Position numbers and translations under genes: made by a program. Below, piece by piece: positions 24,231-36,666 of a DNA stretch of 64,000 nt. The notes under the pieces were generated by a model. The model did not search any database. It saw nothing but the letters and a program-made list of their open reading frames with translations, and was not told where the DNA came from. How positions within the stretch are numbered: position 1 is the stretch's first letter; every line of letters starts with the position of its first letter. The DNA comes from Tillus elongatus (Eukaryota > Arthropoda > Insecta > Coleoptera > Cleridae): contig OZ023262.1 of the NCBI GenBank assembly GCA_964006375.1, positions 91,275,654 through 91,339,653 on the forward strand. Direction: 5' to 3'.

Positions 24231-27200
24231 ATTGCCTTATATACTGGTCGAAATCAACCCCTCATTTCAAATGCGACTTATGCTTGACACCGGTTCGATG
24301 AAATCGCTGTTATGTGAAAATATCGCCCATAATTTTTATTCCAAATTTATAGAGCATGAAAAATTTCAAATTAAATCTGTTCACCAAACCAGTTTTCATA
24401 ATGAAATTCAAAAAATTCCTCTACCAAGTATATTTAAAACAGGCAGAGCTAAATTTAAATTCTATGTATTTAACATTAATAATCAATATCATGGGTTAAT
24501 TGGTACTGACCTTCTCCAACAACTGGGAGCTAAAATAGATTTTTATAATAGGAAATTGGTAACGAAACATACATGCATTCCCTTGTATATACCATGTGAC
24601 GACGACATACATCGCGAATGTAGCTCGAAACCACAAGAATTAAATAACATAATACTGCCTGCGAGATGTGAAACAATAGTCAAACTTCCTATAGACTGTA
24701 GTTCCAACATAGGCATAATAAATAATATAAAACTCGAGTCAGGTGTAATTATTCCTGCATCTATCGTGACAGTTTCAAATGGCCAGGCTATAACCTCTAT
24801 AGTGAATAGTAATGAAAATCCCGTACAGCTGATTATACATAAAGCTATTTATGCAGAACCTGTTTCAACTAACGAATTAAATTCCATCCATCATAACAAA
24901 GATATCGACTTAGAAAACATAGATGGTACTGCTAATGAAATTGACAAATTACAAATTCAAAACTTAAACAGATTAAGACTTGATCACACTAATGACGAAG
25001 AACGAGACATGATAGAAAACTTATGTTACGAATACAGAGACATATTTTATTGCAAAGGTGTCCCATTATCATTTTCTAATCAAGTTAAACATAGTATTAG
25101 GTTATCTAATCCTAACCCAGTATTTATTAAGCCATATCGATTACCTGAAGCTCAAAAGCAAGAAGTCAAAAGACAAATTGACGACTTGTTAAGACAAAAC
25201 ATTATTCAGCCATCTTCCAGCCCGTGGAATAGCCCTGTCCTAATTATTAACAAAAAATCAGATGCCAGTGGCAAACAAAAATTTCGCATGGTCATAGACT
25301 ATAGACGTCTTAATGAACAAACTATTGGTGATAAGTATCCCTTACCCAATATTTCGGAAATATTGGATAAATTAGGTCGTAGCCAGTATTATACCACTTT
25401 AGACTTAGCCTCAGGATATCATCAAATTGAAATGAATCCTGAAGATATAGAAAAAACTGCCTTCAGCTCTGAAGGGGGGCACTATGAGTACAGGCGTATG
25501 CCATTCGGGTTGAAAGGAGCGCCTAGTACCTTTCAAAGGGCTATGGATAATATCCTTAGGGGTATTCAAAATGAAAAATGTTTTACCTACCTTGATGACA
25601 TCATAATATTCAGTACTTCTTTGCAAGAACACATAGAAAGGTTGACAAATGTATTCGAAAGGTTAAGAAAGGCTAATTTAAAAATACAGCTTGACAAGAG
25701 TGAATTTTTAAAAAAGGAAGTAGCATACCTCGGACACATTATCACGTCCGAAGGCGTGAAACCAAATCCTGATAAAGTAAAGACTGTAAGAGAATTCCCC
25801 ATACCTAAAACAAGAAAAGAGATCAAAGGATTTCTAGGTCTTGTAGGGTACAACCGAAAATTTATTAAAGACTTCGGTAAATTAACAAAATTATTGACTC
25901 GATGTTTAAAAAAAATGCAACTATAGTTCATGATAGTAGTTTTATAGAAGCTTTCGAAACATGCAAAAATATATTAATGAATGACCCCGTATTACAATAC
26001 CCTGATTTCACAAAACCCTTTATACTGACTACAGATGCTTCCAATGTAGCACTTGGAGCTGTCCTTTCTCAAGGGTCAGTAGGTAATGATAAACCTATTA
26101 GTTATGCTTCTCGTACCCTCAATGAAACAGAGCAGAGATACTCCACCATTGAACGGGAACTTCTTTCTATTGTTTGGGCCACCAAATACTTCCGCCCCTA
26201 TCTTTATGGTCGTAAGTTCTATATATATACTGACCACAGGCCTTTAGTATGGCTTATGCAACTAAAGGAACCCAATTCAAAATTAACACGTTGGCGGTTA
26301 AAACTCGAGGAATATGACTATGAAATAATTTATAAAAAGGGGTCTCTAAACTGCAACGCAGACTCCTTGTCCCGCATCCAAGTTTATGCTTTAGAGGATG
26401 CAGAAATTTCATCAATCGCTAATAATTTTGATGAGGACGAAAGACCTCTCCAAGATTTACAAAGGCAGCTCAACACCCCAAATTTTGATGACGTGCAACC
26501 AACTGAACCCGAATATATTCCGCCAATGAGCCCTCCAGAACTCTCTTTTATTCCAGTAGAAATTCCTAACACCTCAAGCAATACTACTCCGCCTATAAGC
26601 CGAGCAGACAAAACAACACTTGAACAAAATAACGACTTACGAGACAGTGATCATTCACAAGTAAATGTAGAACCAAAAATAGGCATTCAAATATCAGATG
26701 TTCCTATAGAAAAACAACTAAACCAATATTATATATCTCCCGTACATAATAATCCAAGACCAGTAAAACAACTAAAGGTTAACAATCAAAATAAATATTT
26801 GGTGCAAATCCCGAGAAATGACAATCGACAAGCAATCATAAATTTTCTAAGGGAATATACTACAATAGGCAAAAGGTATTACTTTAATTTCGAAACAGAA
26901 AAATTATACCAAGATTTCTTTTCGGTGTATGTGGAAATATTTAACAACAATGCACCCATTATTATCAGTTGCCCCAAGCATCGTCTGCCCTTAGCCGACG
27001 ATGAAGAGATTAACGAGGTAATTAGAAATTATCACGAGGGAAAAACTAACCATAGAGGTATAATAGAAACTATAAAACAAATATCCAACAAGTATTACTT
27101 TCAAAAAATGCGTGAAAAAATAACGGCTTATATTAATGAATGTGAAATTTGCAAGCGAGCCAAGTACGATAGAAATCCACCCAATATACCCTTAATGCTA

Positions 27201-28052
27201 ACAGACACCCCTAGTAAACCCTTTCAGGTTATACATGCTGACACCTTTATAATAGAAAATCAAGTATTCTTAACAATCATTGATACTTTCTCAAAATTAG
27301 GGACAGCAATACCTATAAGTAGTAAGAATCCGGTAGAAACTGCTAATGCATTTATACAGTATTTTACGTACTATGGCACACCCGAACACATCATTATGGA
27401 CAGTGGAACCGAATTTCGAACGGAAATCATCCAAAATCTTTTAGAGCTTCACAAAATTAAAATTCATTTTACTACACCTAAAAATCCAAATTCTAACGGT
27501 CCCATTGAAAGACTACACTCAACACTAATTGAACACGTTCGAATATTACGACAAACGTACACTAAAGACCCCATAAAATATTTAATGAACTACGCCCTTC
27601 TGGCATACAACTCAACTATACATACATCTACAAATCACACCCCCTTAGAAATAACCTTTGGACACACCTCTAATAGGGATATTTTCGATATAAATGATCA
27701 TGAAAAGCTATTACAAGATTATCTAATATCGCACAATAATAAATTAAAAATATTATATGAAAAGGTGAAAGAATTAATAGAGAAAAATAAGCTTCGCTCC
27801 ATTTCTAACGCTAATAATAGAACCAATGATACCGACTTATTTAGAGATCAAACACATGTATATACAAAAGTAGACAAACGAAACAAGAATAACCCTAAAT
27901 TTGACAGCCCCTACGAGGTTGTAAGCATATCTGACAAAAATATAATGACTTTAAGAAAAAACAAAAAATTGTCTAAACGTCATTTACGAAATCTAAAACG
28001 ACCTAATGTTTCAGGTCCATCTTCCTTATCCAAACCCAAGGACAAAGAATAA
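24184..28052 (+). pseudogene. Element A pol: protease, RT, RNase H, integrase
   Basis: Pol is reached by a -1 shift in the A-rich stretch at about 24178-24197, upstream of the gag stop. Protease: MLDTGS at about 24283. Reverse transcriptase: FRMVIDYRRLN, TTLDLASGYHQI, MPFGLKGAP and the catalytic TYLDD (about 25590). A one-base slip in the A8 run at 25908-25915 breaks the frame, which resumes with RNase H (TDASNVALGAVLSQ, YTDHRPL). Integrase has an HHCC zinc region near 27010-27160 and acidic residues in HADTF, MDSGTEF and NSNGPIERLH. Apart from the slip the frame is open throughout. The products mature Gag, copy the RNA and insert the DNA. Confidence 0.9.
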
Positions 28053-28096
28053 CATTAGACAAGATCAATTACAACCCCGGACTATTATCAATTAAC

Positions 28097-29734
28097 ATGG
28101 GCAAAATGCAAAATTCCATTGACAAATGGACCATTATTCGAGTAATCCCTTTAACACCACTTCTCAATGGGTTTCGTTCCATAGATAAACAGTCCCAAGA
28201 TATCCATGACATTATTCACAATTCCACACATTCTACTCTTTATCAAAACGAGATACAAAATTACCAAAATATCCTTTCCCATCAAATTGTGGAGACACAA
28301 AAAATATTTAACCAAATTATACCCTCTAATAATAATCGTAATAAAAGAGGACTAGTTAATGCTGTAGGTACAATCATAAAGACCTTAACAGGCAACATGG
28401 ACGCAGACGATGCAGAACGTTATGATACGACAATTTCTCAATTAACATCAAATCAAGACAAAATTAAAACAATAGTTGATAATCAAATCATGTTAACAGA
28501 ACAGGCCATAGAAAAATGTGATAAAACCATATCCTCGGTCATTTTAAACCAAAACAAAATTGAGGAACGTTTGCAGTTGATCACTTTAGGTTTCGAACAG
28601 GAAAAAATTAATAACGAACACATAATGCGTCTGCAGATGGTGTATATACAATTGATTACAGAAATCATTAATATTAAAAGCATTTTAAGCACATTAGTTA
28701 ACGCAATAACTTTTGCAAGATTAGAAACAATGCATCCATCCATATTAGAACCTGAAGACTTACTAATATAACTTAAAAGAATTGAGAGTTTTGTAACCAA
28801 TCTCCCCTATAAGCTTGATGCAAATAATGTAGCTTTATACGAGGAGGTGTCAATAATTAAGTGTTACTACAAAAATTATACTTTAGTGTTTGCTATTGAA
28901 ATTCCATTAGTAGAATCTAAGCATTATAACTATTATCACCTTTATGCATTTCCTGTGAAACAAGGTCCTAGTCAAAATTATACCGTCATCATCCCTCAAT
29001 CCAAATACCTAGCCCTTAACGATGAAAGCTATAACTTACAAAACACACTATGCCAAGAAGTCAGCCCTGGAGACTACTTATGCAGAGGTCAAACGATGGA
29101 TCAGATCAGCAATAGCAGCCCTTGTGAAGTCCAATTGGTCAAGTTCACCACCAGATACGAAACTTGCGAACACCACCCAGTCAACATACAGCAGATGAAG
29201 AGCCAGAAGATAAGTGCAAACAAATGAATAATGGTATTCCCCCGTGAAAGTACAGCACACCAACGATGCCGTAGCCGACAAGAAACCACAAACCTAGAAG
29301 GAAGCTACTTGGTTCAAATCCCCGAAGGATGTCAAATGACAGTAAATAAGCAAATGTTCTCCCCATCTCACAATGAGATAGTATCTACCTACCACATCCA
29401 ACTACCCAAGTTGAAGCTTACCAACTTTCAGCTACAAGAGGTAGTAAATACAGCCCCAATCAAATTAGAAGCAATAGATCTGGATGAATTACAAAAAACA
29501 AAGCATCAACTACAACACCAACGGTCATTATTGAATGCAGTTCAACATCCGAACGTAAGCCTGTCTACTAGCATCTGGACCATCCTGTTGTACGTTATTG
29601 TTGCCCTGATAGCAGTCTATGCTTTATGGAGACTAAGAAAACAAACCAAAGAACCAAGATCCAACACCAACCAACAACAACAAAGATGCCCCCTGGAAGA
29701 AATCCCCCTGGAGAATATCACTTTGAAAATTTAG
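28097..29734 (+). pseudogene. Element A env (baculovirus F-like), broken
   Basis: An env-like frame starts at 28097. It has a furin-type cleavage site followed by a hydrophobic, Gly-containing fusion-peptide-like segment (RNKRGLVNAVG, about 28340), long helical heptad regions, a Cys-containing ectodomain, and a transmembrane segment near 29575-29630 (WTILLYVIVALIAVYAL) with a short basic tail. This layout is that of errantivirus Env, related to baculovirus F proteins. A TAA at 28769-28771 interrupts the frame, a TGA at 29225-29227 interrupts it again, and 29229-29290 reads better in another frame. It should not make a full protein. In life it would be made from a spliced RNA. Confidence 0.85.
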
Positions 29735-29765
29735 CTCCCCTAAATTTTCTATCTGGGCCCGGAGG

Positions 29766-30107
29766 AGTTATGGTTGCACCACCCGGTATACTACACACAC
29801 CAAGGTTACTGTCAGCACATATGGGTACGTTGCGCTACACCGGCTTTTCCGTCGACTCAGCGTCCGGCTGAAGTGCAGCGACATTACCGAGGGGAAATTG
29901 ATCAGCAATTAATAGTCTATAAATATATGTCGAACATTAATATTCAACAGTTAGTCTTTGCCATCCAGCCTTAATGGTATTAGATTACTCATATGTATTT
30001 TATTGTAATTTTTATATTATTTAAATTTTAATATATATATCGTTGTACTGTAACTTCAAGTAAATAAATTTAACTTTATGAAGTTCAATTGAAGTACAAC
30101 TCTAAGT
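29766..30107 (+). repeat. Element A 3' LTR
   Basis: Same 342 bases as 21986-22327. A short purine-rich stretch (GGGCCCGGAGG, 29755-29765) precedes it and would serve as the plus-strand primer. CGTG (30108-30111) follows as target duplication. Confidence 0.92.
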
Positions 30108-31305
30108 CGTGTCTTGTGTTTTTGTCTATGTTTATGTTTTGTAATTTATGCACTAGTTCTATGGAGTTTTTTATGCTAAATTTGTTTGATAGTTTTATTT
30201 CTGGTTTTAGTTCTTGGGCTATTTTTTTGCTATTTTGCATGAAGGTGCATTCTAGAAGTTGATGAGTGGTCTTATTGAGTATCCCGTTTTGTGTCATTTT
30301 GTTATTTCTGTCATTGGTGGTGCTTTAGGGTTGTTGCTATAATAATGTGTTATTTTTTGGTTGAATATTGTCTTGTGTTTTTTTATGATGTTTAGTATTT
30401 GATTATGGAATGTTTTTGTTGGGGTTTCGTTCGGTTTCTTGCATTTCTTTGTTGAGATAAATGTGTTTGTATTTTATATATAGTCTTGTGTTTTTATTGC
30501 TATTAGTGCGTCGCTTTTATCTGTTTTTGATATTGTTATATTGTTATATGTGACGTTTTTTCTTACTTCTTTGATCATTTTTTCATGTGTACGGTTTTTT
30601 ATTTAGTTTTATCACTAATTCTGTTGTCATTTGGTCTTTCAGTGGCTCAAAGTTTGGGCTATCTATTGAGTTTATTGCGTGTTGTGCGGCCACCATTATT
30701 CTCTATTGTAGATTTTTTTTATATCTGAAAAGTTGGTCTTTATGTTGTTTTCTATGAATTCTTTTTTTTTCTTTTGTGAATTTTGTGTCTGTTGTGTTTA
30801 TGAATCTATCCTGAAATATGTGGTGTGTTGTGGTTGTTATGTTTACGTTATCTAGTTTGTTCTTTTTAAGCTTGTGTAGTTTTTTGTTTATTTTCTCTAA
30901 TTTGTGTTTATAATCGGTTTTTATGTTGTTCATTATATTGTTTAATGTTTGTGTCCATGTGTCATATTTCATCTGGTTTGCTAATAAGAGCTGTCGTCTA
31001 TATAATTTTCTTGTACGTGTGGTTATGTTGCTGTATTGATGTTTGATTTCGTTCGTGATATATAGTTTTTCTGCTTGTCTTTGAGTGTATTTGGCCGTAT
31101 TGGTATGGTTATGAACAGTGATTTTAGCGTATTTTGGTGTTATCTCGTATCTTAAGCATTCTCTATGGAAGTATGTGTCTGAAATTTTCATTATTTTGTA
31201 GTCACTATACACCTGTTATTCGCTATTGTTGTTAATTTTGTTTGTGCGTTATTATTTTGTGTGGCTTTAATACGTGTACACGTAAACAATTAAAAAATCA
31301 CAAAA
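30108..31305 (-). pseudogene. PLE-1, first segment: N-terminus to RT start
   Basis: The upstream end of PLE-1 on the minus strand. The frame 31212-30703 (YSDYKIMKISDTYFHRECL..., then Lys/Asn-rich helices ...LHKLKKNKLDN) resembles the N-terminal region of Penelope-like proteins. Decayed frames follow (30700-30300), including a NETPTKTFHNQIL-like block. The frame 30297-30112 has LVHKLQNINIDKNT, the sequence that precedes motif A, and runs into the CGTG target. Coding resumes at 21981 beyond element A. The outer end near 31270-31305 repeats a CTTTTTGTGATTT block found at 12956, consistent with paired pseudo-LTRs. Confidence 0.75.
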
Positions 31306-31306
31306 A

Positions 31307-31307
<1 letters not shown>

Positions 31308-31378
<71 letters not shown>
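31308..31378. repeat. (AT)n microsatellite
   Basis: About 71 bases of AT at the upstream end of PLE-1, followed by a few ATTT units. Confidence 0.95.
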
Positions 31379-31379
<1 letters not shown>

Positions 31380-31382
<3 letters not shown>

Positions 31383-32139
31383 TTATTTATTCTCACGGAG
31401 TGGGTAATTATAGCAAAATTATACAACTTAATTGCTCAGAAGAAACTATATCCATTCCGTTTACCGTGAGTTAAATCCTTTTAAAATAATTGCGAATATT
31501 TGTTGATGTTTTAGATTTTATTTCGCGGCGACTGGCTGGAAGCAACTCCGATTGAAGGTAATGTTGGCCAGGCAGAGTGTTTGACAGGGTCGGCGACGAA
31601 AACGTGGTAGAGTATACTGGCCCGTTGGGCGACACCGCGACACGGAACGGCGCAGGTTCCAGGAGGCGTGGAAGTGGACAAGGTTTGCTGGCACACCGGA
31701 GATTAGGTGAAATACAGTGAAACAGTAGGTCTTCTGTCGTTACAGGTGTCAGCAACGCAGAAGTTGCAGCTGCCGTCGATATTGAATTCGTACATTTTGG
31801 TTTTTCTCTTGTTTTCGTGTTTTGTGTTAGGTTCTGCTGGACGTCCGAGGGTCGCAGTGGCAAAGCAGGGCGTTATTATTTTGCAGATGTACCTGGCTGT
31901 GGAAAAGCAGCAGCAATTTTCACGGAATACCGCCTTCAGCCGAAGTCAGTGTGATTGTTTTAGGTAGGTCGACATTTCCGTAACAGCAAAGTAGTCTTGG
32001 GCACGTATGACAGAGTATTCCACGGACGAGACGTCTCATTCTGCCGGAAAGTACCTTGGCGCCGTTGGTAACCTTCGTCAGAGATCATGTTGGGAGTCCA
32101 GTTGTGGAAAATGTTTGAATATTATTGTCTTTGTTAGTT
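31380..32139. other. Unassigned, GC-richer stretch
   Basis: Base composition changes here to clearly GC-richer (for example CGGCGACGAAAACGTGG and GACACCGCGACACGGAACGG near 31590-31650). Frames on both strands are short and show no known motif. Could be single-copy host DNA or a transcribed non-coding unit. Confidence 0.35.
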
Positions 32140-32690
32140 GTTGTATTACAGAGGGCAGCGGCCGCAGAGCTTCTTGTGATTAGGTCCGCCATAGAAGCCG
32201 CGGAACGTCACCGTTCTCCACTATCGGTGCCTGCGGATCGACCTGGGGGAGCCGAATGTTGTATTTCAGAGCTGTGGTCCTCTCGGGAGCATGAGAGCCC
32301 TAGCAAAGCGGGAGACTGCAAGCGGGTCTGCCATCGTAGCGGTCTAGGCATTGTCATATCTCATAAAGTAGTCTTCCGTGGAACCGCCCTTATGGTATTG
32401 GTGACAGGCTGCAGTGAGGAACCTCCGGACTGTACTAGATTTCCGTCGTAGCAGCCTAGTTATTGGCGATCAAAACAGTTCGGCGATACCCGTTTCCTCT
32501 GGGCTCATTTTCAAGGAGGTGATTGGTCGTCTTTAACTTCCGAGGGGAGGGTTTTCTCAACGTATGAATGCCTTCTACATGAAGTAATTTCCCCCAAGTG
32601 TCAAAATGCAGCATATAAGTGCTAGACCGTAGAATGACCATAATAATAAATAACCATAGTGTGCTGTGAGCTTGTGTTGATGTTACACCG
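32140..32690. repeat. ~550-bp repeat, copy 1
   Basis: Matches 32747-32894 plus 34614-35000 at roughly 75-80% by eye. Shared blocks include AGCTTCTTGTGATTAGGTCC, GAGACTGCAAGCGGGTCTGC/GGGACTGCAAGCGGGTCTGC, GTGACAGGCTGCAG and GCCTAGTTATTGGCGATC. Partial open frames exist (32125-32451) but are not conserved between the copies, so it looks non-coding. Confidence 0.65.
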
Positions 32691-32902
32691 CCTTTATTTT
32701 ACTGTCATAGTGTAGTTGTCCTTACCTTATTAGATAGAGTCCGTAGAGGGGCAACTGCCAAGGAGCTTCTTGTGATTAGGTCCACCACGGGGTATAGCAG
32801 CTGGAGAACGTCACGGTTCACCACTCTCGTGCCTACTGGCCTATCTGTAGGAGCCGAGGGTTGCATTTCGGTGCTGCGGTCTTCCCAGGACCGTGAGGGC
32901 AC

Positions 32903-33826
32903 TAGTGATGGGAAAAACGGTTATTTTCTGTTAACAGTTGAAGCTGTTAACGTTATGTTGTAATAATAACCGTTGAAAATAACGGCTTCAGTTATTATAA
33001 ACTGGATAGTCGATCGATAGTATCCTACATTCCCAAAGCTGTGAGCGAGACCGAGCAGACTAGTATAAATGCATTGTATTTTTACCCCGTTATTTCACGT
33101 AGTGTATAAATCTCAAATTTTGTCGATATGAAAAGGAAACAAAGGGTTAAGAAATTATAATAAGCGTGTCGTAAATCTTTTGCCACTCTGAAGTGAAACT
33201 TTTAGAAATCAGAAAGGAGTCTTATATTATTATTTACTTAGATGTTTTAGGAATTATAAACTAGTCATTTCTAACAAATTTATTTTATGAGGGGTCTGTA
33301 CGTAAATGTCAATGCCACAGCAAGAATCAATAAATATCATTGATTATCACGTCTTGGGACGTTATACGTTAGAACTTTTATTGCTACACAGGGAGTGATT
33401 CTAAGAACTCCATAACATAACGCAGCTCATAAAATTTCGGTAAAGAAATTTGCCTTTATTCTGTACATATGGTTTGTTATTACATTATGCTCTTATTCTT
33501 TCTTAGAAAGATCACTATCTCTAGTTACATTTTCGGTTCACTGGTCATCTTTATCAGTCGATCAGTCCACTTTTAAAAACTGTGCAAACAACAGCCAACA
33601 GTATAAAAAATTGAGTTTGAGTTTAAAAAAAAATTGGAAGATATATAGTATTAATTGTTTATTTACTTATTTTAATATTCGTTGTTTTAAAATTAGTTTC
33701 AAAAATTTCAAAGGGCTGTAACTTGGAGGAGAAGGGGTTTCAAGAAAAACTTAATAAAAAGACACCCCTTATTTTTCTCCAAAGAATCACCCTGTAAAAT
33801 TTTTCGCATCAATTTGGAAACACCTG

Positions 33827-33916
<90 letters not shown>

Positions 33917-34605
33917 TTTAATTTTTTATATTTAAATGTATATAGATATTACAAAATGTTGTATCATTATATTTCTTTATCAATTTGATAACTATTATCA
34001 GACAAACGAAAATGACTGTTTTCTTAGGTAATGTATATAAATTTAAATAAATAAGTACTTTAATTTCACGTGAAATAACCCTATTTTGCGTTGTCTATAG
34101 TGAAAGTAATAACACGTTTTTACAGAAATTCATCTTCTCACCCAACATTTTTTATTATTAAATATTTGGCTTTACATACTAGTGAGGAACTCAACTATGA
34201 AAAATATGAAAAATAACAGCTTCTCAGTTTAACAGAATAACTCTGTGTAGTAGTGTCCGTATGCCGTATCCCCATCAACAACCGGTTAAAGTTAAAATTA
34301 AAATTAAACCGTTTTATTGTACCGAAGATCCTACGTTCCTAAAGCTGTAAGCGAGAGCGAGCATTCCCAATCTCAAGGCTATTCATCCCGTTAGATGGCT
34401 AAATAACAGTTGCCGATGAAAACCGATGTTTATTCATCGAACCTAGTTGCAGTAGAACTGAAACAGACACGACTCCGAATTCCAGGTTAGTGTAAAAAGC
34501 GTTACTTTTTAAGCCGCTATTTTTATAAATCCATAACTGGTTGTTACCGTTACGGCTCGGTAACCGTTTAAAAATAGCTGACAGTTAAATAACGACCCAT
34601 CACTA
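32903..34605. mobile_element. hAT-type non-autonomous DNA transposon
   Basis: A 1703-bp element with terminal inverted repeats TAGTGATGGG/CCCATCACTA and an exact 8-bp target duplication GAGGGCAC (32895-32902, 34606-34613), both typical of hAT. There is no transposase frame. Subterminal blocks such as AAAGCTGTGAGCGAGACCGAG (about 33036) and AAAGCTGTAAGCGAGAGCGAG (about 34340) recur in direct orientation near the two ends and may be transposase-binding sites. An AT run lies at 33829-33913. Confidence 0.85.
33829..33913. repeat. (AT)n microsatellite
   Basis: About 85 bases of AT inside the hAT-type element. Confidence 0.95.
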
Positions 34606-35000
34606 GAGGGCACACTAACAAAGTGAGGGACTGCAAGCGGGTCTGCCATGGTAGCGGTCTAGCTACTGCCAGATCACATTAGGTAGTTTTCCGTGGAGCC
34701 TTCCTTGTAGTCATGGTGACAGGCTGCAGCGAGGATACTTCGGGCTTCACTAGATTTTAATCGTAGCGGCCTAGTTATTGGCGATCGAAACAGTCCGGCG
34801 AGACCCGGTCTCCTGGTTACTCTGGAGGCATTGTTGTTGGTCGTCTTTCACTTCCTTGGGGAGGGTTTCACCTAGTTTTGAATATCTTCTCTACAGGGTA
34901 ATGTTCTTCAGGTGTTTGGATGCAACGTATGACTGTTGGACCGTAGTTATCCTAGGATCATTGTGCGCAGATGGCTTATCTTCATATTGCATGCTTTTTT

Positions 35001-35649
35001 ATTTCACATGCTGCATGTCTGCTTATACTGTCCGCTTGCCTAATATCACTTCTCCGCACTGTCGTATCGCTTCCTTAAACTAGCGACTGCAAATCGCATT
35101 CCCGCTTCCAGACACCACCCGCACAACCCTTGATTATTTAATCGGTTCAATTCATTGTAACTGCCTCTGCCTCTGGTCACTGATAATTACTTTTATTGTG
35201 AATAAGATGGTTTGCCTTCAAAGTCAGTGTGAGGAATGCCCCGTTAATTTTATAAGTGCTTTACGTTTTTTGCCAACATTTTTTTTTGTTGAAAATATTG
35301 TCTTGTACATAATTTGTAAATATTTTTTTACACGCACATTTGTAAATAGGTTATTGATTTTATTCGGTATTTCATTTATCATTTCCTAACAAATATACCC
35401 CAACATAATTTATAACAGTTCAATCTCTAATAAAGGCCATAACTAGAACTCGCGAATAACTTTGTCTCAAGACTGAGGAGAACCCTGTCTTCACTGTAGC
35501 TTATCCTGCGTATAAGTAGCTGTTGACAGCGACTTAGAAAAGAGGCGCAGTCCTGAGGGAGTCCTCGTTTCGGCGGTACATATATACTAAAATTGGAACG
35601 ACACATAGCAGATTAGCATTACCCCTGAGCAAGGATGGCACGCAAAATC
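35001..35649. other. Unassigned
   Basis: No frame or repeat is recognised. The composition and an AATAAA-like region near 35430 are not specific. It may hold the 5' part of the decayed LINE that starts to be readable at about 35660. Confidence 0.3.
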
Positions 35650-36185
35650 TCGAAGTATTCCACATTTTTAGACTTTTTGTGCAGACTGGGATGTGACATT
35701 ATCACCCACGAATTTTGTCAGTTGCCTAGAATGAACGACACCGAAGCTCAAGCTAAGTTCGTTACTGAAACGATAACTCATACGACAGATTGCTGTATGC
35801 GTGTAAATAAGCGTCAAATCAGACAAAAAAGTCCCTCGTATGGTGGAATCACGAATGTTCACAGCTTAGCTTTCGTCGTAACCGCGCTTTTTATAATCTA
35901 AACAACAACATCAACACTTAAAACTACATTCGGTGAAAGAAGATAAACGCTCTTCGTAAAAAACCTTCAGGAAGAAGGAAAAAGTTCTTGGTCAGCATAC
36001 TGTAATACTTTGAACGCTACCACAAGTCAAAGTCAAATATGGAGAAGAGGGCTAAACTGGTCGCAAGCTCTCATAATACTTCTCCAAATATTTCAAATGA
36101 TCTTGCGGACGACTTCTTTGATAGATACGCGTCGGCGTTTCTCGCTGAGCCTTTACCCTATATAACTGACAACCTTTTTATAAAT
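35650..36185 (+). pseudogene. Old LINE remnant, left part
   Basis: In drifting frames this region reads AKFVTETITHTTDCCMRVNKRQ, then WWNHECSQLSFRRNRAF, GRRKKFLV/SSWSAYCNTLNATTSQSQIWR, and DDFFDRYASAFLAEPL. This is the linker between endonuclease and reverse transcriptase of APE-type LINEs (a W-W-N-x-E-C-x-x-A-x-x-x-R-N-R-A pattern, then W-x-x-F/Y-C). The last bases AAAT are the left target duplication of element B. The reading continues at 41220. Many frameshifts make it older than the LINE at 13942. Confidence 0.6.
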
Positions 36186-36455
36186 TGTAAGATTGCTAGT
36201 TATTAAAAATAACAGTTTGGCAATCTTAGAAGCGCGCCGACACTGGTTGTGTGAGTATTCAAACGTAGTTGGAGTATGGCTTAAGTAAACAGACTGAGTG
36301 ACGATATGTAAGAAGGGCAAGGATGAAGGGGGATACCCGACTGTACTGAAGATGAACATTCAATTAGATTATTATGAGTTGTTTGCATGTGATCTTTAGT
36401 AATTATATTAATTCTGAATAAACCAATTTTATTTGAAATATTTTAATTTCTAACA
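36186..36455 (+). repeat. Element B 5' LTR
   Basis: 270 bp, TG...CA. An inverted pair GATTGC...GCAATC (about 36191-36226) lies at its start, and an AATAAA near 36416 may be the polyadenylation signal. After it, GTCAGAAGTGTGGGAT (36458-36473) resembles the complement of a tRNA-Leu 3' region and may be the primer-binding site. Confidence 0.85.
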
Positions 36456-36666
36456 AAGTCAGAAGTGTGGGATAACGTACACACGAGTGTCTCAGTGTTT
36501 TTTGTGTAATTATTCATGCAACAGTGGACATTACTGTAAGTTTTTGCTTTATTTTACTGCATTACTGAATTGAAATTACTGAATTATTGCATGTTGAGAC
36601 AATTTATTACGTGTACGGTTTGGACCTAAGTGATTATTTAATTGTTGACTGTTAATTGTTTGTACA

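Larger units (their letters stand above)
21986..30107 (+). mobile_element. Element A: Ty3/Gypsy errantivirus-like element with env
   Basis: Two 342-bp LTRs (21986-22327, 29766-30107) look identical by eye. The insertion duplicates CGTG (21982-21985, 30108-30111), the 4-bp duplication expected of Ty3/Gypsy. Order: LTR, tRNA-Ser-type primer site, gag, pol (protease, reverse transcriptase, RNase H, integrase), env, LTR. It sits in the reverse transcriptase of PLE-1, in the opposite orientation. Gag has an 80-bp insertion, pol a homopolymer slip, env stops and shifts. Identical LTRs mean recent insertion, so either the breaks are very recent, the copy moved in trans, or some are sequence errors. 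Confidence 0.92.
32747..35000. repeat. ~550-bp repeat, copy 2, split by a hAT element
   Basis: The second copy has the same block order as 32140-32690, opened at 32903-34605 by the hAT-type element. The duplication is direct and nearly adjacent (start-to-start distance about 600 bp without the insertion). The divergence shows that the duplication is older than the insertion. Confidence 0.65.

Noticed and set aside
32125..32451. A 108-codon open frame in the GC-rich repeat
   Set aside because: The frame is not kept in the second copy of the duplication and has no known motif. GC-rich sequence gives long frames by chance.
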